From Astrothelium macrocarpum (Eukaryota; Ascomycota; Dothideomycetes; Trypetheliales; Trypetheliaceae): DNA of 64,000 nucleotides. A program made the translations under genes and the position numbers. The notes beneath the pieces are model-generated. The model was not told the DNA's origin, made no database searches, and was given only the letters and a program-made list of their open reading frames with translations. Position 1 is the stretch's first letter. Every line of letters begins with the position of its first letter. The DNA lies in the NCBI GenBank assembly GCA_021030915.1, contig JAGEMR010000041.1:1-64000 (forward strand), read 5' to 3'. Positions 34,301 to 44,313 of the stretch are shown piece by piece.

Positions 34301-36743
34301 TGAATGTTACGTCCTTGTCTTCGGTAATGTTCACGATGCCTCCAAGGTAATAGTACAGACCTTCCGCTGTTCGGTACTTCTCAAGGAGCTCAATAATGCG
34401 AGTTGGTCCTAATAGATCAGAGTATTTCTGGGCGATATGGATAACAGCCTGCAGATTTTGCCGAATGTTGACCCGAAGCATCTCATTCATGCAGTCCAGA
34501 GAATTTTCAACTGTAAGCTTGCCAAAGTAGTTGATAAGCCACTCTTCAGAAATCTTATCGGTTTGCACAATGACGCGCTTAATATCGGCAGGATCGTCAT
34601 AGTGGTCCAAAGCTCTTGCAATAAAACCAGCGCCCTCGCAAAGCTTTGCAATACGTTGACGATCGTAATGAGAAAACATATCATTGCCAAGAATTGCATC
34701 AGCGACTTGTGGCGCATTAAGAAGGTTCATCTCCAATAGCTTCGTCTGTAAATGGCCTTGCTCTGGTCTATTGGCAGATAGAACATCCAAAAGAAAAGCT
34801 GTAGCCTGCTGGACCATTCCTTGAGATTGGAAGACATCAACAGCACGATCAATATCAATGAGTGGACCGTTCTCGTCCTTTGCCAGTGCTGTAGCAAATT
34901 CGGTCCCTTTATCAGGGCTGATGCGAATGACATGTTGAAGGAGGCCATTGAAATCGGGTGTGTAACCAACTTGCTTGGCATACGGTAGGATTTTATCGAA
35001 CTGACCAGACTCCGCAAACGCAGCGATAACCTTCCCAGGAATGTTGGCCTTGAGATAAATCTGGAGTGCCAAGTTTACATCGTGAGGTCGAACAATGTCA
35101 CCAAGCTCTTCTGAGCAATCAAGCTTGTCCTCCTTGAGCCACTTCTCCAACAGGTGTTTTCGGTTCTGCATCAGAACGGGGCGCACTAACTCTAGAGTTT
35201 CGTACTTGTTAAGTCCGCCCTTGTCTAAAAGCATGCCAAAATATTGGAGGATGACTGAGAGTTGGCTTGGCTCTTGAGGAACGCGCTTGAACTGCTCGAT
35301 GGTTTGAGGGGTTCGCAAAAAGCCACGCGGGGAATTTGCAGCAACTTTGGCAGCCTCAACATACTGCTGTCCACTGAGGAGATTCTGAAATTGTTGTTGG
35401 TACAAGTGGTCAGCTCCTGGCAAGCTAGCTCTCGAAGCAAGCTTGTAAGCGAGCTGGCTATTCGCAGGATTCTCCATAAGATATGGGATGATTTTATCAT
35501 CATCCACGCTGACTGACAAGACTTGTCCCTTCCTATTCACACCAACGATACCAGCAGATTCGGAATCGGGAGAAGTGACAAAGATTGTGTCGCTTGATAT
35601 CCGGTTCATGAAGATGGGGTTCGCAGTTTCCAAATCGTGGATATGGATAAAGCCATACTTAGTGACAATATAGATTATACCGTATTTCTGAGATACTTGA
35701 AGAGCAACAGGGAAGTCGTTTGTCGCCTCGGCCGGGAAATAGATGTCCTTGGCTTGCTTCGTAAATCGAGGATTTGACTGCTGTGGATCAATCTCGACAA
35801 CATGCAGTTTTGCCCCGTTCGCAGATCGAACTGCAAAGGTGAATACTTTGGTATCAGCTGGTGCGCCGTCCAATCGAAGAGTGCCAAACGCTGCGGCATG
35901 GCCCTCAATGGCTTGACTGATGCCTCGGTCTTTCGAATATAGCTGCATTGCACCAACCACACGGCCTTGTTGTTGTGAGATTCCCACGCAGACCATCCAC
36001 TTCTCGTCGTCGCTCACTCGGTAGTTGATGATTTGCGCGCCCTGTAAATAGTATATTAGCTCTCATAGTCGTCCCAAGAATCCATCGCAAGCTAACATTG
36101 AGATTTTGGCTCCGATCAAAGATTTTAATTGGAGCGCTTTGGGACGGATCCATAATATTCCAGTGGTATACTCCAGTATCCGTAACAAGCCCGATTGAAT
36201 CGCTTGAAAACCACTTCCAAAAGACGACATCTTCATTCATATTGGCCGACTTGAGCTTGGATTTTCGGCCGAGATCAAAAATCTGTAGTGTTCGCTGCTG
36301 GGCTTTCAGGGCGATGATCTGCTGCGACCAGTGCATGATAGCACTGTCGGCCTTGATCGGCCGCCGTATGACTTGATTGTTGTTTTTGAGGTCAATGATA
36401 ATGACTTCGGGGGAGGCATTTTCGTCGGCTTTTTCGCGTACACATATGTAGTGATCGGATTCTAGTGTCTAGAAACAGGATCAGCATAGAAAGATTCAAA
36501 CAGATAGCACTAGACTCACGCAAGAGTTGAAGCCAATCGAAGCAGTCTACGATGAATATTAGCGTGATCAAGAAGTTTGAAACAAATGCCCAGCAAAGTG
36601 TCTGCCGGATGATCGGCTGTATACGTACTTGTATACCCACGGATGTCAACTACAGGAAAAAAGATCAGCACATATCAATCTATAGTATCAGCATAGAAGC
36701 GCACCTGAAGCAGTTCATGGAACTTGATGGGTAAAGGTGCCAT
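31356..36743 (-). CDS. CHC1: Clathrin heavy chain
   Basis: Forms the triskelion leg of clathrin coats for endocytosis and trans-Golgi/endosome traffic. Seven exons fit (36743-36705, 36649-36629, 36546-36520, 36468-36097, 36041-31818, 31765-31646, 31592-31356), giving 1,679 residues, the canonical size. Exons 1-3 are tiny (13, 7 and 9 codons) and encode MAPLPIKFHELLQ, LTSVGIQ and TASIGFNSC; all joins are phase 0. The N-terminal beta-propeller includes VIRRPIKADSAIMHWSQQ, DEKWMVCVGISQQQGRVVGAMQLYS and GHAAAF. The legs are the long alpha-solenoid of exon 5. The C-terminal trimerisation part contains GRPDVVEELLQY and FVGIGSRECYVGMLYACYDL, and the tail has RLMLTQGP, resembling the QLMLT uncoating motif. 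No defects seen. Confidence 0.97.
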
Positions 36744-37155
36744 GATTACGACCCTCGAGACGCGGCTTCATCAACAGCTGCTGCCTCACTAGCTTCTCGA
36801 CCTGATGCAAAAGATCCAAACGAAAAGCGAAATAAAAGGATATTCAGCGGTCCTTGGCGAGTAGAAGGAGAGAGAAGAGGGTATGGTGGGAGAGTGCGAT
36901 GGAGATGTTTCTGTAATGAACAGGAGCTTGGCTTGGGATAAAGTTGCTTTCGTTTGGGAAGTCGGCCGCTGAGTGCACAGACCACAATGCGATGCAAACA
37001 CACTTTGCATCTCTTCAGCTCGCAAAAAGGGGATGACATCTACTATCAGCTACGGTAGGTCCAACTTTCAAAAACCGCAGACGTTCTACGCCTTCAGTAA
37101 AGTTTAATACGTCAATGGAAATAGGTTTATCTGTTCTTCGTTACCGATGAATTAG
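36744..37155. other. Intergenic, upstream of clathrin heavy chain
   Basis: 412 bases between the clathrin start and the 3' end of the next minus-strand gene; probably promoter and 5' leader. Nothing else recognised. Confidence 0.5.
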
Positions 37156-38688
37156 TTAGTCAACCTTTCGTCCCATCAATAAGCACCATCTCTTAAAGAT
37201 CCATCGTTCTATCACCCTTCTTCCCCCCAACGTCTCGCTTTTTTGCCATCTCGCTTGCCGCCAGTCACGCTCAGTCTTCAGAACAGACTGTGCAAGACCT
37301 AGCTTTTGGGTCATGAAAAGAGCGGCCATGTAGCCCGAAGCAGTAGCCTCTTGCTCTAACACCACTAACAGTTGAGCGAGTGCCTGAGATTGATCTTCTA
37401 ATTCCCAGCTATCCACCGGATCCAACGCGAGCATGCATCGATTTAGCAAAATAAGATCAGTGGTACAAACAGCTAGGACCGTTCGTGACTTGTCATAATT
37501 CGATAGAGGTGACGGGCATTTCCTATAATCCTCGTAGTTGTACCGCCACTCTTGCACCTTATCTCGGAGCTCACGTACTTCTTGGAAAAGACGGTCGACT
37601 GCATTCACATCGGGGGCTTCCTCTGAACAGATCATCGTGGTTGTCTTCTTTAAGAGGCCTGGAACGTGATATTTCATCTTCCATAGCGATATGTTGGCAG
37701 AACCTCGATCACAAAAGAGGGGTCCGGTAATGGCCATGGAGCTGAAGACTTCTTGCCATTCTGGCTTTTCCATGAAGCAGGCTTCATTGTTTAGCAAGGA
37801 TTCTGAAAACATGGGTCCAGCTTGGGCCATCAGGAGTGATTTTTCGAATTCAGATTTGTACCCCCGGACGCCACGGAGTTCAATCAGTCTCGCAGCTCCA
37901 CTTGCGTGTTGTACCCAGGCTTTGCCCTCGGAAAAGTTGAGGAGCTCAAAAAGGGCCAGAATCTGCGTAGCACACAGAACTGCTGGATCCCGTAACCGAG
38001 CGGGACTGTCTAATGCTTGTTGAAGGCTGGCCAGTGCCTTACCATACAGCCCAAGCACTGTTGATGATGTTTTCGTTGGATCAGGGCCAAGAGACTGTCG
38101 TGCTCGAGCAAGGGCACAATGTGTTACGTCCTGGATCAAACTACTGCGTTCGTATAATTGTGGCACATGTGTTAGATATGACGCTTCGTCAAGCAAAAAA
38201 ATCTTCCATAGCATTGATGGCTGCTTGGATAGTAAGAGAGCCGCTACACGACCAAAGTGCACCTTGGTCAAACAAGAGAGTTGAAGAAGGTCAACTCCGT
38301 ATTGTATCCGAGCCAGCTCATATCCCTTGCTAGATAGAGGCGCTGGAATTGTTGCAAATGATTGCACATGGAAGACTTCAACTGGACTGAATTGAGTTGA
38401 TTGGTTCTCCTCATATGCACGTGGTTTTTTCGAAGACGTCTTGCTTGAAGACGGTGACGAGGAAGGAAGCTGGGACCTTGCGATTTCTGGCTTGTCTGTG
38501 GCATTGCCCACAAAGAATGGTAGCTGGCGAAGATTTACTTGTCCGTAGGCGCCATCCTGCTTTCTGGCAGCCCCGATGCTTCGCATAGCCTGTCGTCGGA
38601 TCTTTTGCCGACTAGCTTTGTTTTTAGGTACATGACCATCCGTTGACTGGTCAATCCACTCCAAAGCTTGAGTCATGGACGAGGTCAT
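37156..38688 (-). CDS. Fungal transcription-factor-like protein without zinc cluster
   Basis: Single open frame of 510 residues. The N-terminal KNKASRQKIRRQAMRSIGAARKQDGAYGQVNLRQLPFFVG block and the later VLCATQILALFELLNF, WVQHASGAARLIELRG and AQAGPMF segments are typical of the fungal DUF3468 / fungal-specific transcription-factor-2 group. In that group the Zn2Cys6 domain is often missing. No CX2CX6C pattern is present here or in the 5' flank I could read, so DNA binding is unproven. The rest is helical, as in the middle homology region of zinc-cluster regulators. It is a likely nuclear regulator or a divergent family member; its target is unknown. No introns are needed. Confidence 0.8.
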   Translation of the reverse strand: MTSSMTQALEWIDQSTDGHVPKNKASRQKIRRQAMRSIGAARKQDGAYGQVNLRQLPFFVGNATDKPEIARSQLPSSSPSSSKTSSKKPRAYEENQSTQFSPVEVFHVQSFATIPAPLSSKGYELARIQYGVDLLQLSCLTKVHFGRVAALLLSKQPSMLWKIFLLDEASYLTHVPQLYERSSLIQDVTHCALARARQSLGPDPTKTSSTVLGLYGKALASLQQALDSPARLRDPAVLCATQILALFELLNFSEGKAWVQHASGAARLIELRGVRGYKSEFEKSLLMAQAGPMFSESLLNNEACFMEKPEWQEVFSSMAITGPLFCDRGSANISLWKMKYHVPGLLKKTTTMICSEEAPDVNAVDRLFQEVRELRDKVQEWRYNYEDYRKCPSPLSNYDKSRTVLAVCTTDLILLNRCMLALDPVDSWELEDQSQALAQLLVVLEQEATASGYMAALFMTQKLGLAQSVLKTERDWRQARWQKSETLGGRRVIERWIFKRWCLLMGRKVD

Positions 38689-39392
38689 ATTATGTAGATA
38701 GAAGAAAGACTAGTTCCCAAGCGCGCCGGAAAATAGGTTGGAAGTAGATGATCCTAAGCTTTCTAATGCCCTAAAGAGTAAACAGTGTGAAGGGATGTGG
38801 GATTACAAGAGATTGAACGCCGGTGTTCAATAAGAAGATGGGCGCCTGAGAAGCTCATAACTACTCAAAGGTTACACAGATCAACCTACCAGCTCGCTTG
38901 TAAAGCCTCCTGCCTCTCTGCCACCGCTATTGTAAGCAATGATCACAGTCTTGAGGCTGCATTTCATGCAGATCCGGTAAGGACTTTGACCAGCCTACTG
39001 CTACCCAAAATTGACTAGGTTTTTGTCGATCATCTCAAGAGCGGGTCCACGGAAAAGGCTGAGTCCGCCAAGCCAATCGATGGGGAACGAAACGATCTGC
39101 ATTACAAAAACGGATACTCTGCTTTGTGTGTAGTGCTCAAAGTAGAGATTGCTAGCAGCTCCTGTGAAATCGGTTCTACCATAGCACAGTCGGTGAACAG
39201 TGTATTTCGAAAAGAACGCGCAACACCAATAAGATTATTTGATAGCTAAAATTACTTCGAGCACTACGATCAACATCAACACTACCGTCGCTATGCAGCC
39301 CAAAAAAAAAAGGAAACAACCTTCTCGTCACCAAGATCTAATAACAAGAATGTGAGAATTGTGTTTTCACCCGCACCGAACCCGCCAATCAC
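38689..39392. other. Intergenic between the regulator and a small secreted protein
   Basis: 704 bases, upstream of the regulator gene and downstream of the secreted protein gene. An A-rich run lies near 39305. No gene recognised. Confidence 0.5.
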
Positions 39393-39779
39393 CTATCGGT
39401 AGCAGCTGGCGCTGTAAGCCATAATTCCGGTTTCTCCAGTAGGATTGGTGATACATCCGCTTGCAGCAGAATTGATCTCACTGCCCACCTGTGTCGAGCA
39501 TGCAGTGTCGGCAAAGAATTTGATATGGCAGTACATATCAGCGGTGGCTTTGGCACCGAAGAACGTGCCATTGGTATAGGGACCAGAGCCAGCTGCCTGG
39601 CAGTCGAAATAGTTGGCATCGGTTGAAGTTGTGTTGAGATTGACACCAGTTGCACAGCTAGTGTCATCAAAGAAGGCAACGCTCCAGCCGTTGGAGTTGT
39701 CTTGACGTGCCTCGAGAGGTGCGGCAAGAGCGCTGGAGGCGAGGAGCGGGAGAAGAGCGAGTAAGGCTAAGACTTGCAT
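39393..39779 (-). CDS. Small secreted six-cysteine protein
   Basis: Single-exon frame of 128 residues. A classic signal peptide (QVLALLALLPLLASSALAAP) is followed by LEAR, a possible processing site. The mature part has six cysteines spread as TSCATG, YFDCQA, MYCHIK, TACSTQ, SGCITN and SASCYR at the very end. It also has two similar FFDDTSCATGVNL / FFADTACSTQVGS segments, which suggests an internal duplication of a roughly 60-residue beta-type unit with equivalent cysteines. The repeated FF-D-T-(S/A)-C pattern occurs in small secreted fungal proteins, but I cannot assign a named domain. N-glycosylation sequons are present. It is a candidate apoplastic or cell-wall protein; effector function is not shown. 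Confidence 0.8.
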   Translation of the reverse strand: MQVLALLALLPLLASSALAAPLEARQDNSNGWSVAFFDDTSCATGVNLNTTSTDANYFDCQAAGSGPYTNGTFFGAKATADMYCHIKFFADTACSTQVGSEINSAASGCITNPTGETGIMAYSASCYR

Positions 39780-41237
39780 ATTGATACTCGGGCAATAAGG
39801 GTTTGAGGCAAAATGTAAGATCTGAAAAGGTTATATTCTTCGATAGGATGCTGAAGAATTTAATGAAATGATGCTGTGGTGATGATGATTGTCAAAGAGC
39901 TGCTCGACTTCTCCTTTTATCCTACATGCCAGGAAATTTTAGCCCGCTTGCCTGCCTTTTTTAGAGCTCCTTCCTACGATAGAAATGACGTTTAAGCTTG
40001 GCAAGAACCCGCATCTTCACGGTCCACCGTTACTGTGGGTTGGAAGAGGCCTAGACAGTCGTATTGCTGACCGGTTAAGATCTTGCAATACGTGCACACT
40101 TGACCTATAAAGATTTGGTAGAGATATAGGAGTATTGGCGCTTGCTTTTGACCATGGCGCAGGCCCCTACCTAAACATGAGAAACCATTGAAGGGTTGCA
40201 TTGGTCGCTTGCGCGGAGTTAGGATTCTCGCCCATGGGGCCTTTAAGGGACTAGCGTATGACTAGTGGACCTATTTTTAACAGCATGGAAATAACCAAGC
40301 CACCATGATGGATTTTCATCTCTTGGATCTCTTGAAAGACCGAAAATGGTGGAAATATCATATTCACTCGTGTTAAGAAACTTGATGAACACGAGGCCTC
40401 GGAGTGTTATCTTGCGCTTCCTATGAATGTAGGGTCATCGGCTTGAGAAACAATAGCTACACGTTGTTATGCACCAAAATGACAGTGACGAGTCAATGCC
40501 CTTTTGAGTATTTTGACTCTGTGGCTTATAACAACAGAATTTGGATGAAGAGGTGTTGGGCATGATGGTAAAACTGAGTTTAGAGATGCTATGTGGACTA
40601 GACAGGATACTTATGACCCGCCCTGAGTATTTCAATCAGTGCAGTAATCACTTGATACGGCCGTGTCAGTCCCGCGACTCGGCCGTAGGCAGTGGTCAAG
40701 TTACTACGGTGCAATTCTCTGCTTGTGACCGGCACTTTGTTTGGAGTACGACCAGGGTATTGACATCCTAATATGGAATAGTTGCCTTTTGGAAGAATCT
40801 ATTGGACCTTAATGTGTTTTGTCTCCACAACTATTTCTAGAAGCTCGTCAGTAATGATGACTCGAATGCAATCTTTGTCTAAGATAGACTCGTTGCAAAA
40901 GGCTCTAGACACTCAATCTCTATGGAATCGGGAATTCTATATTGTGCCGATCCTGTGGTCGCCTTTCTAGTTTAATAATCACTGACCCGTACTAGCCTTT
41001 TGAGGTTGTCAATGAGCTTTCATCTAATCAATATGTCTCCGAATATGCTGTATAGTGCTTTGACGATGATGCGTTTCTCTCCTGAGTCAAGCATTTCCAA
41101 GGTATAAAGACTGATGAACTGGCAAGAACTTGAACTCCAATCTCCAACAGCTTCAACCTTCTCACCTGTCTTTTTCCAAATAAGTGTTGGAGTCAGCTCT
41201 TACATTTAGGCTTGGTTCATTGATATTGAAAGTCATC
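39780..41237. other. Intergenic, 1.46 kb
   Basis: Between the secreted protein (minus) and carbonic anhydrase (plus); both promoters must lie here. A minus-strand frame near 39992-40100 encodes a short Cys-rich tail (GQVCTYCKIL, then YDCLGLF) after a plausible acceptor. I could not find a first exon with a signal peptide, so I do not call it. No other gene is supported. Confidence 0.45.
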
Positions 41238-42058
41238 ATGTCGGGTCCTGTGACCGTTACTGAGCTCTTGGAGCGCAACGAGTATGTACTCACGACAACC
41301 TATACATAGCCTTTAGCTGAACGGGGTTTTTAGTGCGTATGCCTTGAAGCATACTCCACTCCCATTCTTTTCTGAGCTTGAGTCAATTGGAAAAAGCCCC
41401 CCGTCAATTGTGGTTGGTATGTGGTCCCATTACCTATCGACAGAAACAGCTCTGACAAGGCTCAAGTGACTTGTGCCGATCCTCGTGGCGTTCCAGAAAC
41501 GTTTCTTGACCTAAAGCCGCCTGGTAAGTGAGATCGTTCCAAGATTCTTCAAAAAGTAGAGCGGCAGCCCGCTTATTCTGAGTAGAGGTTGTTGTGTTTA
41601 GAACCGCAGGCGGTCGTGTCCAGCCAGTTCTTAACGATATAATATACATAGATGGGCTTCTTTCCCTGAAAGGCATTATGATCATCCATCACAATGGTAA
41701 GTCTGCCGAAATCTCAACTTCTCTACGCAGTGGGTCAACTAGAATTGACGATATTAGACTGTGGGAAAAGTATGATGACGGAGAACGAAGCGCACATGGC
41801 GCTGAAGAGAAACTTCCCAGATGTAGAGGGAGGAGACTCTATCGAATTTGGAACTTTCAAAGACATCACGTAAGTTGTCAGAACATCTCGACCAAATTGT
41901 GACCATCTGTGCTCATGTTGCTTTGTAGCCTTGAGCAATCTGTCAAGGATGACATAACGCTTCTTGGAAAAACTCCATTTCTTCGCAAAGAGCTTGTTGA
42001 GAGTGCTGTTGGATTCACTTATGACATCAAAACTGGCAAATTGACACCAGTGCATTGA
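41238..42058 (+). CDS. Beta-class carbonic anhydrase
   Basis: Reversible hydration of CO2 to bicarbonate, presumably cytosolic as no targeting signal is visible. Six exons (41238-41281, 41334-41416, 41467-41523, 41586-41696, 41758-41869, 41929-42058) give 178 residues, and every join keeps phase. The beta-CA zinc site is clear: CADPR with Cys45 and the Asp47-Arg49 dyad, then HHNDCG giving His97 and Cys100. The remaining fold is seen in PPSIVVVTC, VVVFRTAGGRV, LLSLKGIMIIHH and the C-terminal GFTYDIKTGKLTPVH. This resembles the short fungal beta-CA type without an N-terminal arm. Each exon is small, so it is easily missed. Bicarbonate could feed the pyruvate carboxylase encoded nearby, but this is only a biochemical link. 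Confidence 0.93.
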
Positions 42059-42542
42059 GGACCAACTGGAAGGTTCAGGTGAGAAACAGAAGCAGGGGCG
42101 CGTTTCAAGTTTGGTATCATGTTTTGATGCGAGTGAAAGCTGTGGCTGGTTGTTGTGAGATTGGACACGAATAGCCTATTATTTCCTGTAGAAATATGAC
42201 AGTGTTCATGGTGCCTGTTTGTATCCTCGAGCTCGAAAATGATATGGCAAATTAAAAATAACCACAACGCACGTGAAAACGATTGTCTGCGGAAAATCAC
42301 ATAGACGCTCGCAGGGGCCTGTGTGTCATCGCGCATCCCACCAAAAGGAAGGCGACTTTCATTCTGCTCAGCCCAAGCCAGCCCTCCCTTTCTTCCCTTC
42401 CACTTTTCGTACTCCTCTGTCCAAACCGCCTCTACTACCTCCAGCGAACTGTACTTCTCATACCTTTACATTCTCAAGGCTTCATTTCCACAACCGATCA
42501 ACTCTTCTGCACTAGTAGCGCTCGGCGCACAAACAGGCCACC
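42059..42542. promoter_or_regulatory. Pyrimidine-rich promoter region of eIF3j
   Basis: 484 bases between two + strand genes. From about 42375 to 42540 the + strand is strongly C/T-rich, as is common upstream of highly expressed fungal genes. The start codon context ccaccATGG is near optimal. No specific factor site is claimed. Confidence 0.4.
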
Positions 42543-43534
42543 ATGGCTCCAAGCCGAAATACCTGGGGTGCGTCATAATGCATTCATGTCGATCCCAGCT
42601 TCACACCGCCCACTGATAAAGGGATAAATGCTAATCTACATTGCTAGACGATGAAAGCGAGGAATCTACACCTCCATCGTCACCACCCGCTCCCGTAGCC
42701 CGGCGCTCCAAGTTTGACGACGAAGAGGACTCGGACGAAGTACTCGATTCCTGGGATGCTGCCGAGGACTCCGAGGTTGAGCGCGAGAAAGCAGCCAAAG
42801 CAGCCGAAGCCAAAGCAAAAGCAGAAGCAGAGGCAAAGGCCGCGCACAAGACAAAGAACCAGCGTAGAGCAGCACATACGCAGCGACGGAAGGAGGAAGC
42901 CAATGAAGAAGAAACCAGCAGTGATGATGAAGACGAAGCCGAGAAACGAGCACGACTCCGCAAGACAGAACAGGATAGCGACCTGAAGCACGCCGAGGAT
43001 CTCTTCGGCGAAATCGACCTCAACCGCAAACGCACCGTTGCCAAACCTGTCGCTGTCGCCGCCCCATCCACAACCACCAGCAACTCCAACAATGCCACCG
43101 CGCAAGCCGACCCGACCGCAACTATCGACCTCGCCTCGCTTCCGCTCTTCCACCCAACCACCAAAGACCAATTCACCTCCCTCCGCGACACACTCGTGCC
43201 CATGCTCACTGCGAACGCCAAAAAGCCGCAGTACCCGCTGTTCCTGACGGAGTTTGTGAAGCAGCTGGCGCGCGAACTACCGAGCGACCAGATCAAGAAG
43301 GTGGCGAGCGGGCTGACGACGCTGGCGAACGAGCGAATGAAGGAGGAAAAGGCGGCCGAGAAGGGCGGAAAGAAGAGCAAGGCTGCGAAGACGAAGACGA
43401 GTCTGGTGGCGCAGAGGGATGTGAGTACGAGGGCGGATACGGCGGCGTATGATGATGGGTTGGAAGAGTGAGTATTCGTTTGCGATACGTGGTGGATGAT
43501 TTGCTAACGGTTGTGTAGTGATGATTTTATGTAA
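42543..43534 (+). CDS. HCR1: Translation initiation factor eIF3 subunit j
   Basis: Loosely bound subunit of eIF3 that acts at the 40S decoding centre and in subunit dissociation. Three exons (42543-42567, 42648-43467, 43519-43534) give 286 residues. Exon 1 encodes only MAPSRNTW and the last exon only the acidic tail, restoring the diagnostic N-terminal WDDE and C-terminal DDDFM ends of the family. An acidic N-terminal part (residues 9-50) is followed by a Lys/Ala/Glu-rich coiled coil (about 50-115). The conserved C-terminal domain then follows, with DLASLPLFHPTTKDQFTSL, YPLFLTEFVKQLARELPS and the KKVASGLTTLANERMKEEKA helix. Introns are 80 and 51 nt with branch sites CTAAT and CTAAC. Synonymous codons switch from C-ending to G-ending around 43210. 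Confidence 0.95.
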
Positions 43535-44313
43535 ATCGTTATGCCCATCATGCGGAAAAAGTGCGGTACTGCATTATTGCAGGCAACGAATTTGGTATTG
43601 AAGGCATTCAATACATGCATTACGGATCATTGGTGGATGCGAAAGATGAGGCGACTCAACGATGCTCGGGCATTTTGCTATTGGAAGAGGTTGCAAAGGG
43701 AATATAAGGTTACTCCTTTGGCGTTGGCGGATATACACGGTCTGCTCATCTCTTGCTACGGCTTGCATTAATGACATGGGGATCGGGACTCATCACCCTG
43801 TAAGGTATTTCCGTAGTCTGCTATGTACTCTCTATGAAGTTACTTGACTTTAGCTACAAGGATGTCTCCCTTATAATCTAACAAGTTGAGCTACGACCTT
43901 TTTGGTTCATCAACTCACCTCTTGTGCATTTTCTACACAAACATTTTAAAACCCGCATTTAGAAAATAAAGGAAGAATTATAAATACGGCGCTTTCACAG
44001 TGTACAATTAGTTGCGGTTGTTATGCTTGAAATACATGGAGTGCGTCTACAAAATCTATAAGGCCCTTTGATCTCCGGCGTTGATTCTGTAATCATAAAA
44101 TGCACTTCTAACTGAAGTTCCTTGATTCAGCGCTTGGAAATAGCTTTCAACTTCCCTACTATCCTCGAATGCTCTAGACTACGGGTGTACCAAGCAATCT
44201 AGTGAGTTTAAGTTATTCAGATTCCCAATTATCTGACGACCTTCCAACTTTCCACAAAAAACGACACCGATCCTACTCTCCAACCACACTTTCCCTTTCC
44301 ACCACCACCCTCA
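43535..44313. other. Intergenic, convergent 3' ends
   Basis: 779 rather AT-rich bases between the convergent eIF3j and YTM1 genes. No gene recognised; a weak tRNA-like A-box word near 43885 was examined and rejected. Confidence 0.5.

Noticed and set aside
39992..40201. Minus-strand frame with a four-cysteine tail
   Set aside because: A plausible acceptor precedes it, but no first exon with a signal peptide could be found; too weak to call.
42631..43380. 249-codon minus-strand frame opposite eIF3j
   Set aside because: Ser/Ala/Leu low-complexity shadow of the charged eIF3j coding sequence.
43850..43930. tRNA-like word on the minus strand (TAGCTCAACTTGTTAGA)
   Set aside because: Resembles an A-box, but there is no B-box and no acceptor stem pairing.
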